Part shown: positions 1 to 7,021 of the stretch, piece after piece | How positions within the stretch are numbered: the stretch's first letter is position 1 | How the letters are laid out: the number at the start of each line of letters is the position of its first letter | Assembly: GCA_030608825.1 (NCBI GenBank) | Contig: JAUWDL010000052.1 | Coordinates: 1 to 7,609 of the forward strand | DNA from: Gemmatimonadales bacterium | GTDB taxonomy: Bacteria; Gemmatimonadota; Gemmatimonadetes; Palauibacterales; Palauibacteraceae | Direction: 5' to 3' | Length of the DNA: 7,609 nucleotides | Made by a program: the position numbers and the translations under genes | Notes under the pieces: model-generated | Database searches by the model: none | Told to the model about the DNA's origin: nothing | The model's input: only the letters and a program-made list of their open reading frames with translations

Positions 1-43
1 GAGTGAGACGGAGGGACTCCGCCGGCCCCAAAGCGGGACGCAG

Positions 44-2557
44 CTAGTCCTGTGGCTCCAGGATCTCCTCGATGCGGACCAGCACGTCCTTCAGGTGGAG
101 CCTCGTGTCACGGTCCACGCCGCGGGAGAGCGCGGCCCGGGCCTGGCGCTGGATCGTCTCCAGCTCGGCGCGGATATGCGGCCGGATGTCCGACTGGGCG
201 ACGTTCACCGGAGTGAAGAAGGAGGCTGCGGCCTGCGAGCCCTCCGGCTGGGTGAAGTCCTCCGTCATGAGGCTGGCGGCCCGGGCCAGGTAGCCGCGCT
301 GCAGGCTGCGCCGGTAGAGGCCCACAAGTTCCGCCGTTCGCAGCTCGCGCCACACGCTCTCGCGCAGATCCTCCAGCATCTCGCCCAGGCCGTAGGCGCT
401 GCTGCCGAGTCGCGCCTCGGACTCGATGAGCCGCTGCATGCGTCCGGCCTGCATCACGAGCCCGAGCGTTCGTACCTGGAGGACCCGGAGCCGCTCGACC
501 GCGCCGACGTTCTCGATCCGGCTCACGATCGCTTCCGGCACCAGCCATGTCGGAGGATCGAAGGCCTGGGTCCCGAGGAAGTCCAGCGCGCGCCGCTGCG
601 TCTCGGCTGGCACGAACTCGTAGACGGGGCCCTCCTGATCGTAGGTTTTCCGCGTTTGGATCGCCCCGCCGATGTTCGCGGCCACGTGCTCCATGTAGCG
701 GCTCCACTGATCGATGATCTCGCCGTACAGCTCCGCCAGCTCGGCGTAATCTTCGCCCTCCTCGTACGTCCACTCGATGAGGCCATCCAGAATCCGCTGC
801 AGGTTGGCGATGCCGTATGCGCCGGCCCGCATCGCGTCGTCGCCAATCGCCTCCCACATCGAGGTCGGATCCACCAGGCTCGGGTCTCCGAAGCGGTACA
901 TCGGATCGTCCGCGTGCTCCAGGATCCAGTCGTTCAGCGTCGGCTGCTCCTCGTCCGGCGTATCGGCCTCGAGGATCGGCCTGTATCCCCAGCGGATCGA
1001 GTACTTGTCATACAGCCCGATATTGGGCATGAAGCAGACGCCCTCGTCTTCCGGCTGCGCGACGTAGTTGAAGCGGGCGTAGTCCATGATCGATGGCGCG
1101 GTGCCCATGCGGCACGTGAAGCTCGCGGACCTCAGCGAGTCCACCGGGTAGGCGGCGCTCGCCTTCATGTTGTGCGGCAATCCCAGGGTATGGCCGACCT
1201 CATGGGCCGCCACGAATCGGATCAGCTGGCCCAGCAGCTCGTCGTCGAACTTCACCTTCCGGGCCTCGGGGTTCGCCGCCGCCGTCTGCACGAAGAACCA
1301 GTTGCGGACGAGGTTGGCCACGTTGTGGTACCAGCCGATGTCCGACTCGAGGATCTCGCCGCTGCGCGGGTCGTGTACGTGGGGCCCGAACGCGTTCTGC
1401 GTCTGGGACGGGAACCAGCGGATGACGGAGTAGCGGACGTCTTCCGGACTGAACTCGGGGTCTTCTTCCGGGGAGGGGGGATCCTCGGCCCGAATGGCGT
1501 TCTTGAATCCGGCCGCCTCGAAGGCGGGCTGCCAGTCCACGATCCCCTGCTTCAGGTACGGCCTCCACTTCTCGGGCGTCGCCGGATCGAGGTAGTAGAC
1601 GATCGGCTTGATCGGCTCGACGAGCTCCCCCCGTCGGAACGCGGCGGTGTCGCTCGGCTCCAGACGCCAGCGCGTGATGTAACGGCGCGTCACGGTCTTC
1701 TGGTCGCTCAGCCCGTAGTCCACCTGGGAGACGCGGAAGAAGCCGACCCGCTCATCCCAGAGCCGCGGCCGCATCGGCTCCTCCGGAAGCAGGATCATCG
1801 AGTGGTTCATCTCGAGCGAGACGGTGCCGGTGGAGGTGTTGGTGGGTGGCTCGCCCGCCGAGTAGGTGAGCGCGACGCGGACTTCGATGTTGCGCGGGAA
1901 GCTCTTTACCCAGTCGACGAAGCTCCGGCTCTCGTCCAGTGCGCTCACCTTGAAGCGCTCGCGGAGCGGCTTGCTGAGGCCGAGCATCTTGACGTCGCTG
2001 GCATAGAGCTTCGTCACGTCGATCACGACGGCGCTCGAGTCCTCGTTGAGCGCCTCGATCTGGAACGCCCTGACGATGGGCTCGAAGGTCGCGTTGACGA
2101 CGGCCTCGTAGATCGGGAGGGAATCGGCCGCCACGAGCTCGTGGGAGGACACCCGGAGCAGGATCCGGTCGTCGTGTCGCTGCCAGCGGATCGTCTGCGT
2201 GTTGTTCTTCATGCCGCCGAACCCGAGCCGCTCCGCCGTCTTCGCGCGACGGGATACGAGCAACATCTCGCGCTCGAGCATCGTCTCGGGGATCTCGAAC
2301 AGCACCTTCTCGTCGATGCGGTGCACGACGAACATCCCGGAGTCCGAGACCGCTTCCTCCGTGACGACCTCGGCGTACGGCTTGATCTTTTTCTTCTCCG
2401 ACTTTTCCTCGTCGGAGGCCGCCTGCGCTTCGGCCGGCTCGTTCGAACGGAAGCCGACCGAGCAGCCGCCGAGGGTCGGCAGCGTCAGGGCCGTCGCAAG
2501 CACAGCGGCGCCAATGTGGTGAGCTCGCGCCGTACTCACAGGGAGAGCCGTCGTCAT
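44..2557 (-). CDS. Zinc-dependent metalloprotease, predicted lipoprotein (DUF5117/DUF5118 type)
   Basis: Predicted secreted peptidase of 837 residues. The N-terminus has a hydrophobic stretch (about 15-30) ending in a lipobox, Leu-Gly-Gly-Cys with Cys32, so it should be a lipid-anchored envelope protein. A charged linker rich in Glu and Lys (about 38-60) follows. Residues about 58-310 resemble the DUF5118 and DUF5117 regions. The catalytic part holds HEVGHTLGLPH (His452, Glu453, His456, His462), the zinc motif HExxHxxGxxH, and a Met-turn SIMDY (489-493), both typical of metzincins. The C-terminal 300 residues look largely helical. The open frame extends to an ATG at 2713, but that would overlap the upstream gene by 131 nt and bury the signal peptide, so I chose the ATG at 2557. 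An AAAGGG lies 13 nt upstream, a somewhat long spacing. It is probably co-transcribed with the GGT-like gene 25 nt upstream. Natural substrate unknown. The family call is by recalled motif and architecture. Confidence 0.9.
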   Translation of the reverse strand: MTTALPVSTARAHHIGAAVLATALTLPTLGGCSVGFRSNEPAEAQAASDEEKSEKKKIKPYAEVVTEEAVSDSGMFVVHRIDEKVLFEIPETMLEREMLLVSRRAKTAERLGFGGMKNNTQTIRWQRHDDRILLRVSSHELVAADSLPIYEAVVNATFEPIVRAFQIEALNEDSSAVVIDVTKLYASDVKMLGLSKPLRERFKVSALDESRSFVDWVKSFPRNIEVRVALTYSAGEPPTNTSTGTVSLEMNHSMILLPEEPMRPRLWDERVGFFRVSQVDYGLSDQKTVTRRYITRWRLEPSDTAAFRRGELVEPIKPIVYYLDPATPEKWRPYLKQGIVDWQPAFEAAGFKNAIRAEDPPSPEEDPEFSPEDVRYSVIRWFPSQTQNAFGPHVHDPRSGEILESDIGWYHNVANLVRNWFFVQTAAANPEARKVKFDDELLGQLIRFVAAHEVGHTLGLPHNMKASAAYPVDSLRSASFTCRMGTAPSIMDYARFNYVAQPEDEGVCFMPNIGLYDKYSIRWGYRPILEADTPDEEQPTLNDWILEHADDPMYRFGDPSLVDPTSMWEAIGDDAMRAGAYGIANLQRILDGLIEWTYEEGEDYAELAELYGEIIDQWSRYMEHVAANIGGAIQTRKTYDQEGPVYEFVPAETQRRALDFLGTQAFDPPTWLVPEAIVSRIENVGAVERLRVLQVRTLGLVMQAGRMQRLIESEARLGSSAYGLGEMLEDLRESVWRELRTAELVGLYRRSLQRGYLARAASLMTEDFTQPEGSQAAASFFTPVNVAQSDIRPHIRAELETIQRQARAALSRGVDRDTRLHLKDVLVRIEEILEPQD

Positions 2558-2582
2558 CCCGGTATCGTCGCCCTTTCTATTT

Positions 2583-4127
2583 CTATTCGCCCAACGCGGT
2601 GGAACCGCTTCTTCGCGGATCCGCCGCAAGGGAAAACGTCCCATCCGGATCCAGCCGGACGGCCGCGACCCCGCCAAAGTACATGGAGCGGTCGAACCGT
2701 CGCTGCCGCACATCCAGCTCGTCGACGGGAAGGCCTTCTTCGTAGTCGACCCGGAGCCCGTCCTCCTCGACCACCACGTGCAGTCTCGGGCTGTCTACCG
2801 CTTCCTGCAGCGGCAGGTCCAGGCGCAGGTCGTAGAGCAGGGCCTGAAGCATTGCCGTCGGGATCCGGCTGGCTCCCGGAGAGCCGATAGAGAGCACGGC
2901 TCCGTCGTCACGGCGGGCGATGGTGGGCGCCATGTTGGAGTGGAGGCGCGTGCCGGGTGTCAGAGCGTGGTAGCCCTCCGGGCTCAGCTCGATCTCTCCC
3001 AGGCAGTTGTTCATCCAGATCCCGGTGCCGCCGGGCATGGCGCCCGAGCCGTAGCCCGCCGAGATGGTCACCGAGCAGGCGAGCCCGTCGGAGTCGATCG
3101 CCGATGTGTGGACGGTGGACGGGCTCTCCAGGGCGGCCCGGAGGGCACCGTGCGCCGCGCCGAGCAGCTCCCGCGCCCTCACCTCGCGGTCCGAGAAGGA
3201 GTCTACGAGCTCGGACTCGTGACGAAACACGACCTCCTGAGCACGGATCAGCCGCATGAGCTCGTCTTCGTCCCACCCCTTCTTCGGGTGGCCTTCCAGC
3301 AGGATGAGCATCGCGGCCAGCGCAGCTCCGCCCCGCGACGGCATGGGCGTCGTGGCGATGTCCCACCCATCCACCGTCACGTGCAGGGGAGCTCGCATGA
3401 CGGCCTCGTACGCTTCCAGGTCCGCCATGGTAAGCACGCCGCCACCCTCCGCCAGGCCGTCCACTATGAGGCGGCCCACCTCTCCGCCGTAGAACGCGGC
3501 CGCCCCCTCGTCCGCGATCGCCGCGATGCTGTGGGCCAGTCCCTCGACCCTCACGGGCGAGCCTCGCAGGAGAAGGTCGCCGCTCCCGTCGTGAAGCGCC
3601 TCGTAGCTCGGCGGGTCCCAGCCGAACACCGGCCCCCCCGAGTGGATCAGGTAGTCGTAGGAGGGCTGTGAGAGGGGAAAACCGTCCCGGGCGTACTCGG
3701 AGGTCGGGCCGAAGAGTCGCTTCCAATCGACCTTCCCGTACCGGCTCGAGGCGACGTCGAAGGCGGCGAGCAATCCGGGTGTGCCCACAGAGCCGGGCCC
3801 GACCGTCGTCGAGACCCCTCCGCCGTACTCCATCCAGATGTCGATCCGGCCGCCGCCGAGGCGCTCGGCAGGCAGGCCCCGGCCCGGCATCTCCACGTGG
3901 CCGTCGATCAGAATCGGCGCTTCATCGGGCGGGCAGATCATCACGAAGGCGCCGCCGCCCAATGAGCAGACGCCGGGCTCGGTGACGGCGGAGACGAGCG
4001 CTCCCGCCAGCGCCGCGTCCACGGCGTTGCCTCCGATCTCCGAGAGCCGGGCCCCCGCGTCGGCGGCGAGCGAGCAGCTCGATGCCACGGCGATCACTGA
4101 GTGCTCACCGTCCGGGCCCGCGCCCAT
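2583..4127 (-). CDS. Gamma-glutamyltransferase-like Ntn-hydrolase (divergent GGT family)
   Basis: A 514-residue GGT-fold protein. Family enzymes cleave themselves before a Thr to give two subunits, then transfer or hydrolyse gamma-glutamyl or similar acyl groups. Supporting motifs are GGNAVDAALAGAL (32-44), GGGAFVMI (57-64), GPGSVGTPG (110-118), the processing site ST-VH with predicted nucleophile Thr338, GTGIWMNN (367-374), PGTRLHSNMAPTI (391-403) and GSPGASRI (415-422). This predicts a large chain of 1-337 and a small chain of 338-514. No signal peptide is visible, so a cytoplasmic enzyme is likely, unlike the periplasmic E. coli GGT. Several residues that bind glutamate in E. coli GGT are changed (see findings), so the substrate may not be glutathione; a cephalosporin-acylase-like or other amidase role is possible. 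The start is uncertain: ATG at 4127 has only a weak ribosome site, while GTG at 4097 (Val11) follows GGTGAG by 6 nt. Probably shares an operon with the downstream metalloprotease. Confidence 0.88.
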   Translation of the reverse strand: MGAGPDGEHSVIAVASSCSLAADAGARLSEIGGNAVDAALAGALVSAVTEPGVCSLGGGAFVMICPPDEAPILIDGHVEMPGRGLPAERLGGGRIDIWMEYGGGVSTTVGPGSVGTPGLLAAFDVASSRYGKVDWKRLFGPTSEYARDGFPLSQPSYDYLIHSGGPVFGWDPPSYEALHDGSGDLLLRGSPVRVEGLAHSIAAIADEGAAAFYGGEVGRLIVDGLAEGGGVLTMADLEAYEAVMRAPLHVTVDGWDIATTPMPSRGGAALAAMLILLEGHPKKGWDEDELMRLIRAQEVVFRHESELVDSFSDREVRARELLGAAHGALRAALESPSTVHTSAIDSDGLACSVTISAGYGSGAMPGGTGIWMNNCLGEIELSPEGYHALTPGTRLHSNMAPTIARRDDGAVLSIGSPGASRIPTAMLQALLYDLRLDLPLQEAVDSPRLHVVVEEDGLRVDYEEGLPVDELDVRQRRFDRSMYFGGVAAVRLDPDGTFSLAADPRRSGSTALGE

Positions 4128-4219
4128 TCTCGCATGGCAAGGGGCAGGATGAGGGGAGACCTCGAGCGAAGCAGGAGCTCGATGTCGACGAGTGGGTCCG
4201 GCCGGCGTTGTTCAGACAT
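4094..4219 (-). CDS. Possible small ORF upstream of and overlapping the GGT-like gene
   Basis: A 41-codon frame starting MSEQRRPDPL and ending in TGA at 4096-4094. A GGGAG lies 3 nt before the ATG (4223-4227), a little close for an ideal ribosome site. Codons mostly end in G or C, as in the neighbours, but that is expected by chance in this DNA. The stop overlaps a GTG (4097-4095) in the GGT-like frame as GTGA, the usual arrangement of translationally coupled genes. The segment DIELLLRSRSPLIL (about residues 12-25) vaguely recalls the N-terminal helix and strand of Ycf46-like AAA ATPases, but nothing else of such a protein is present. It could be a coupled leader peptide, a remnant, or a chance frame. 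No function can be assigned. Confidence 0.3.
   Translation of the reverse strand: MSEQRRPDPLVDIELLLRSRSPLILPLAMREWARARTVSTQ
4104..4109 (-). promoter_or_regulatory. Candidate ribosome binding site for a GTG start of the GGT-like gene
   Basis: GGTGAG on the minus strand lies 6 nt before GTG 4097-4095, better placed than anything before the ATG at 4127. A start here removes ten residues (MGAGPDGEHS) and begins the protein directly at the first predicted beta strand, where signal-free GGT-fold proteins commonly begin. It is inside the coding region if the ATG start is the real one. Confidence 0.4.
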
Positions 4220-4311
4220 GAACTCCCAATCGAGCACGATGGAGGCAAGCGGACAACATGCCCGCGGAACCTTTCGGAAGATGGACGCGAAAACTACCTT
4301 CCGAGGCTTTT

Positions 4312-4323
4312 GATCGACCGATC
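4312..4323. repeat. Short inverted repeat GATCG-AC-CGATC upstream of secD
   Basis: Two perfect 5-bp arms are separated by 2 nt, about 32 nt before the secD start. It could be a small operator half-site pair, but 5-bp arms also arise easily by chance, and GATCG-type words are frequent in this GC-rich DNA. Confidence 0.3.
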
Positions 4324-4330
4324 CTGCGTC

Positions 4331-4350
4331 CTGAATAGATCTGAATAGAT
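4331..4350 (+). repeat. Perfect 10-bp tandem duplication in the secD leader
   Basis: CTGAATAGAT occurs twice back to back, ending 4 nt before the secD ATG. It is A/T-rich in a GC-rich window and occupies the place where a Shine-Dalgarno sequence would normally sit. It may be a slippage duplication, a regulator site, or part of the promoter. Confidence 0.85.
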
Positions 4351-4354
4351 ACGG

Positions 4355-6061
4355 ATGTTCAGCACAATTAGAGCACGCATAATCGTGATCGCGGTGCTGC
4401 TGCTTCTCTGCGGTTGGGCCTTGCTTCCGAAGGAGGGCCCGACCGGCGAGCGGGAGTCGGCGCTCAAGCTCGGTCTGGATCTCCAGGGCGGCATGCACCT
4501 GGCCGTGGAGATCGATGATCCCGACGGCACGCTCGATGCTGCGGCCAAGGCCGACGCGATCGACCGGACGCTGACCACGATCCGCAACCGGATCGATGAG
4601 TTCGGCGTGCGCGAGCCCACGATTCAGAAAGTCGGCGACGCGCGGATCGTCGTGGAGCTCGCGGGAATCGACGATCCAGAGCGCGCAAAGGCGATCGTCG
4701 AGCGTACCGCGTTCCTCGAGTTCAAGATCGTGCGCAGCGGCGAGGAGTTTCGGCGGGCGCTGCCTCGGATCGACCGGATCATCGTCCGTGAGATTGGGGC
4801 CGAGAACCTCGAGGTGGTCCCGATCATCGAGGCCGAGACGCCCACTGGCCTGCCGGAGTTCCTCCAGGGCGCCGATTCGGCGGCCGCCGAGCCGGGCGCT
4901 GCTGATGCCGCGGAGGACACGACCACCTCCGGAACCGGGGCGGACACGGCGGCGACGGGAGCCGGGACGGGCACGGCGGCGACGGGCGGGGCGGGAGAGC
5001 AGGAGCTTCGTCCTCTCACGGTGCTGCTTCTCGAGAGCGGCCAGGTCGGCCAGTTCCTCGTGCGAGAGCAGGACATCCCCACGGTGGAGCGCTACCTCGC
5101 GCTCGACGCCGTGAGGGACGCGATTCCTCGCGGCTCCGAGCTCAAGTGGGGTGTCGAGCCGATCGCCGGTGGAGCCGACTCCTACCGCACGCTCTACGTC
5201 CTCGAGGATGAGCCTCTCCTGACCGGTGAGGACCTCGCAGACGCCGGACCGGCGGCACGCGACCCGACGTTCAACCAGCCCTACGTGCCGTTCGAGACCA
5301 CCCGGCGAGGGGCGCGGAAGTTCGAGCGAGGCACGAGCCGGCACGTGGGCGACCTGATGGCGATCGTCCTCGACAACAAGGTCCAGAGCGCCCCGGTGAT
5401 CCGCCAAACACTGGGCCGGCGGGCCCAGATCGAGATGGGCGCGGGGTCGAGCCTCCAGGAGGCGCAGGATCTGGCGCTCGTTCTTCGCGCCGGTGCTCTA
5501 CCGCAGCCGATCCGCATCGTGGAGGAGCGCTCGGTCGGCCCATCGCTGGGAGCAGACTCCGTCAGGCAGGGGAAGTTCGCGTTCGCCATGGGCATCATCT
5601 TGGTCCTGCTGCTGATGGTGGCCTACTACAGGGTCGCGGGCGTCATGGCCGTCATCGCCCTCAGCATCTACATCGTGCTGCTGCTGGGAGGGCTCGCCGG
5701 CCTCGGTGCGACGCTGACCCTGCCGGGCATCGCCGGCATCATCCTGTCGATCGGCATGGCCGTCGACGCGAACGTTCTCATCTTCGAGCGCATACGGGAA
5801 GAGCTTGAAGCCGGGAAGACGCCCCGGACGGCCGTGGATACCGGCTTCGAGGCGGCGCTCTCGGCGATCGTCGACGCCAACCTCACGACGCTGATCACCG
5901 CGATCATACTCTTCCAGTTCGGAACGGGACCGGTCCGCGGGTTCGCCGTGACGCTCGTGATCGGTATCGTGGCCTCCTTCTTCACCGCGATCTTCGTGAC
6001 GCGCACGCTCTTCATGATCTATCTGGACAGGCGGGCCGCGGGCGCGCCGATAAAGATCTGA
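4355..6061 (+). CDS. secD: Protein translocase subunit SecD
   Basis: SecD (568 residues) works with SecF in the inner membrane, using the proton-motive force to draw substrate proteins out of SecYEG on the periplasmic side. It has an N-terminal membrane helix (about 8-24), the hallmark KLGLDLQGGMHL (38-49), and a periplasmic P1 region with RNRIDEFGVREPTIQKVG (77-94). A second conserved block is FETTRRGARKF (313-323) with DNKVQSAPVI (340-349), then GPSLGADSVRQG (395-406) and five predicted membrane helices. GMAVDANVLIFERIREE (467-483) contains Asp471, matching the proton-path Asp of known SecD proteins. An Ala/Gly/Thr-rich insert at about 174-216 interrupts the periplasmic part. ATG 4355 is chosen because it places the membrane helix at the N-terminus as usual; no good Shine-Dalgarno precedes it. 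The stop lies 2 nt before secF. No yajC lies immediately upstream, where it often sits. Confidence 0.97.
   Translation: MFSTIRARIIVIAVLLLLCGWALLPKEGPTGERESALKLGLDLQGGMHLAVEIDDPDGTLDAAAKADAIDRTLTTIRNRIDEFGVREPTIQKVGDARIVVELAGIDDPERAKAIVERTAFLEFKIVRSGEEFRRALPRIDRIIVREIGAENLEVVPIIEAETPTGLPEFLQGADSAAAEPGAADAAEDTTTSGTGADTAATGAGTGTAATGGAGEQELRPLTVLLLESGQVGQFLVREQDIPTVERYLALDAVRDAIPRGSELKWGVEPIAGGADSYRTLYVLEDEPLLTGEDLADAGPAARDPTFNQPYVPFETTRRGARKFERGTSRHVGDLMAIVLDNKVQSAPVIRQTLGRRAQIEMGAGSSLQEAQDLALVLRAGALPQPIRIVEERSVGPSLGADSVRQGKFAFAMGIILVLLLMVAYYRVAGVMAVIALSIYIVLLLGGLAGLGATLTLPGIAGIILSIGMAVDANVLIFERIREELEAGKTPRTAVDTGFEAALSAIVDANLTTLITAIILFQFGTGPVRGFAVTLVIGIVASFFTAIFVTRTLFMIYLDRRAAGAPIKI
4945..4986 (+). 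repeat. Internal 27-nt-period repeat in the SecD low-complexity insert
   Basis: The 15-mer CACGGCGGCGACGGG is present at 4945-4959 and again at 4972-4986, exactly 27 nt apart and so in frame. It encodes two TAATG units of the Ala/Gly/Thr-rich segment (SecD residues about 198-211). This looks like an in-frame duplication that expanded a disordered linker. Confidence 0.75.
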
Positions 6062-6063
6062 CA

Positions 6064-6996
6064 ATGAGATTATTCAAGGACGCGAAATACCCCTTTATGG
6101 CCGGGCGCCGCCGGGCCTACATTTTTTCCGCCGTGCTGATCGGGATCGGGCTCGCATCGATCGTACTGCACGGAGGGCTCAAGTACGGTGTCGACTTCAC
6201 CGGCGGCACGCTGGTGCAGGTGGAGTTCAACGGGCAGATGGACGCGGCGAACCTGCGCTCCGTCGTGGCGGAGGCCGGCTTCGCGGGAGCGGCGATCCAG
6301 GGCTTCGGCGGCGATCGGGAGTACCTCGTTCGGTTGCAGACCTTCGAGGAGGTTGCCGGCCAGGGCGAGGTGGAGCGGATGCTGGACGCTCTCTCGGCGG
6401 CGTTCGGCGAAGACGGCTATACAGTGCTGCGAGTGGAGGCCGTGGGTCCCAAGGTCGGGAGCGAGCTTCAGCGCAAGGCCGTGCTGGCCATCCTCATGTC
6501 CTTCGTGCTGACCTTGATCTACCTCGCCTTCCGCTTCGAGTGGCGCTTCGGTGTGGCCGCGGTGGTCGCCACCATCCACGACATTTTGATCACCTTCGGT
6601 TTCATCTCGCTGGTGGGGATCGAGATCACGCTCGGAACCGTTGCGGCCATCCTCACGATCGTCGGTTACTCGCTCAACGACACGATCGTCGTGTTCGACC
6701 GCATCCGTGAGAACCTCCGGAAGAAGCGGAAGGAGCCCTACGAGACGACGCTGAACCGGAGCATCAACGAGACGCTGCCCCGGACGGTGCTGACCAGCGG
6801 TACCACGCTCGTCACCCTGATGGCCCTCTTCCTCTTCGGCGGATCGGTGATCCGGCCGTTCGCGATGGTGCTGATCCTCGGAGTCGTGATCGGGACGTAC
6901 TCGTCGATCTTCGTCGCCTCGCCGGCGCTACTCGAGATCGAGGAATACGGCCGTCGACGAGCCAAGGCTCAGAGGGCGCACGCGGCTGAAGCCTGA
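6064..6996 (+). CDS. secF: Protein translocase subunit SecF
   Basis: SecF (310 residues) is the partner of SecD in the inner-membrane SecDF complex that aids late steps of protein export. The N-terminus RRRAYIFSAVLIGIGLASIVL (15-35) is the first membrane helix, followed by the signature YGVDFTGGTLVQVEF (41-55). A short periplasmic domain spans about 55-125, with VGPKVGSELQRKA (127-139) leading into five more helices. VGYSLNDTIVVFDRIRENLR (200-219) carries Asp206, and LPRTVLTSGTT (238-248) carries Arg240; these correspond by position to Asp213 and Arg247 of E. coli SecF, which act in proton coupling. Length is normal for a stand-alone SecF. It begins 2 nt after the secD stop with no clear ribosome site of its own, so translational coupling is likely. 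The C-terminal tail is basic, then Ala-rich. Confidence 0.97.
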   Translation: MRLFKDAKYPFMAGRRRAYIFSAVLIGIGLASIVLHGGLKYGVDFTGGTLVQVEFNGQMDAANLRSVVAEAGFAGAAIQGFGGDREYLVRLQTFEEVAGQGEVERMLDALSAAFGEDGYTVLRVEAVGPKVGSELQRKAVLAILMSFVLTLIYLAFRFEWRFGVAAVVATIHDILITFGFISLVGIEITLGTVAAILTIVGYSLNDTIVVFDRIRENLRKKRKEPYETTLNRSINETLPRTVLTSGTTLVTLMALFLFGGSVIRPFAMVLILGVVIGTYSSIFVASPALLEIEEYGRRRAKAQRAHAAEA

Positions 6997-7021
6997 GCTT
7001 CGCCCGGCGAGCCCGCGGCGG

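Larger units (their letters stand above)
4220..4354. promoter_or_regulatory. Divergent intergenic spacer between the leftward GGT unit and secD
   Basis: This 135-nt stretch carries no convincing gene and must hold at least part of the control signals for both outward-facing units. Its right end, near secD, is noticeably more A/T-rich than the surrounding genes (about 4306-4354). It contains an inverted repeat (4312-4323) and a 10-bp tandem duplication (4331-4350). No strong sigma-70 -35/-10 pair stands out: TTGATC at 4310-4315 is a possible -35 toward secD, but the hexamer 17 nt on is poor. No riboswitch or terminator was recognised. Confidence 0.5.

Noticed and set aside
9..21. Hairpin CGGAG-GGA-CTCCG downstream of the metalloprotease stop
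   Set aside because: The stem is only 5 bp and no T-run follows on the minus strand, so a terminator call is not supported.
2558..2713. N-terminal extension of the metalloprotease to the ATG at 2713
   Set aside because: It would overlap the end of the GGT-like gene by 131 nt and put 52 unlikely residues before a good lipoprotein signal peptide.
95..2890. A 931-codon open frame on the plus strand opposite the metalloprotease
   Set aside because: Its product is rich in Arg, His, Leu and Val with no recognisable motif. It is the antisense shadow of a gene with strong third-position G/C bias, and the opposite strand encodes a clear zinc protease.
2908..3726. Minus- and plus-strand frames of 270-300 codons within the GGT-like gene
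   Set aside because: They are Arg/Gly/Pro-rich frame shadows with no family motifs; the GGT frame is continuous across the region.
4228..4256. Minus-strand TTGTCC and TCGATT spaced by 17 nt as a promoter for the GGT unit
   Set aside because: The -10 hexamer matches consensus poorly, and such pairs are expected by chance; it would also begin almost at the small ORF start codon.
4223..5407. Long minus-strand frame antisense to secD, continuous with the small 41-codon ORF
   Set aside because: The secD product on the plus strand is unmistakable, so the part over secD is a shadow. Only the last 41 codons, outside secD, were kept as a low-confidence candidate.
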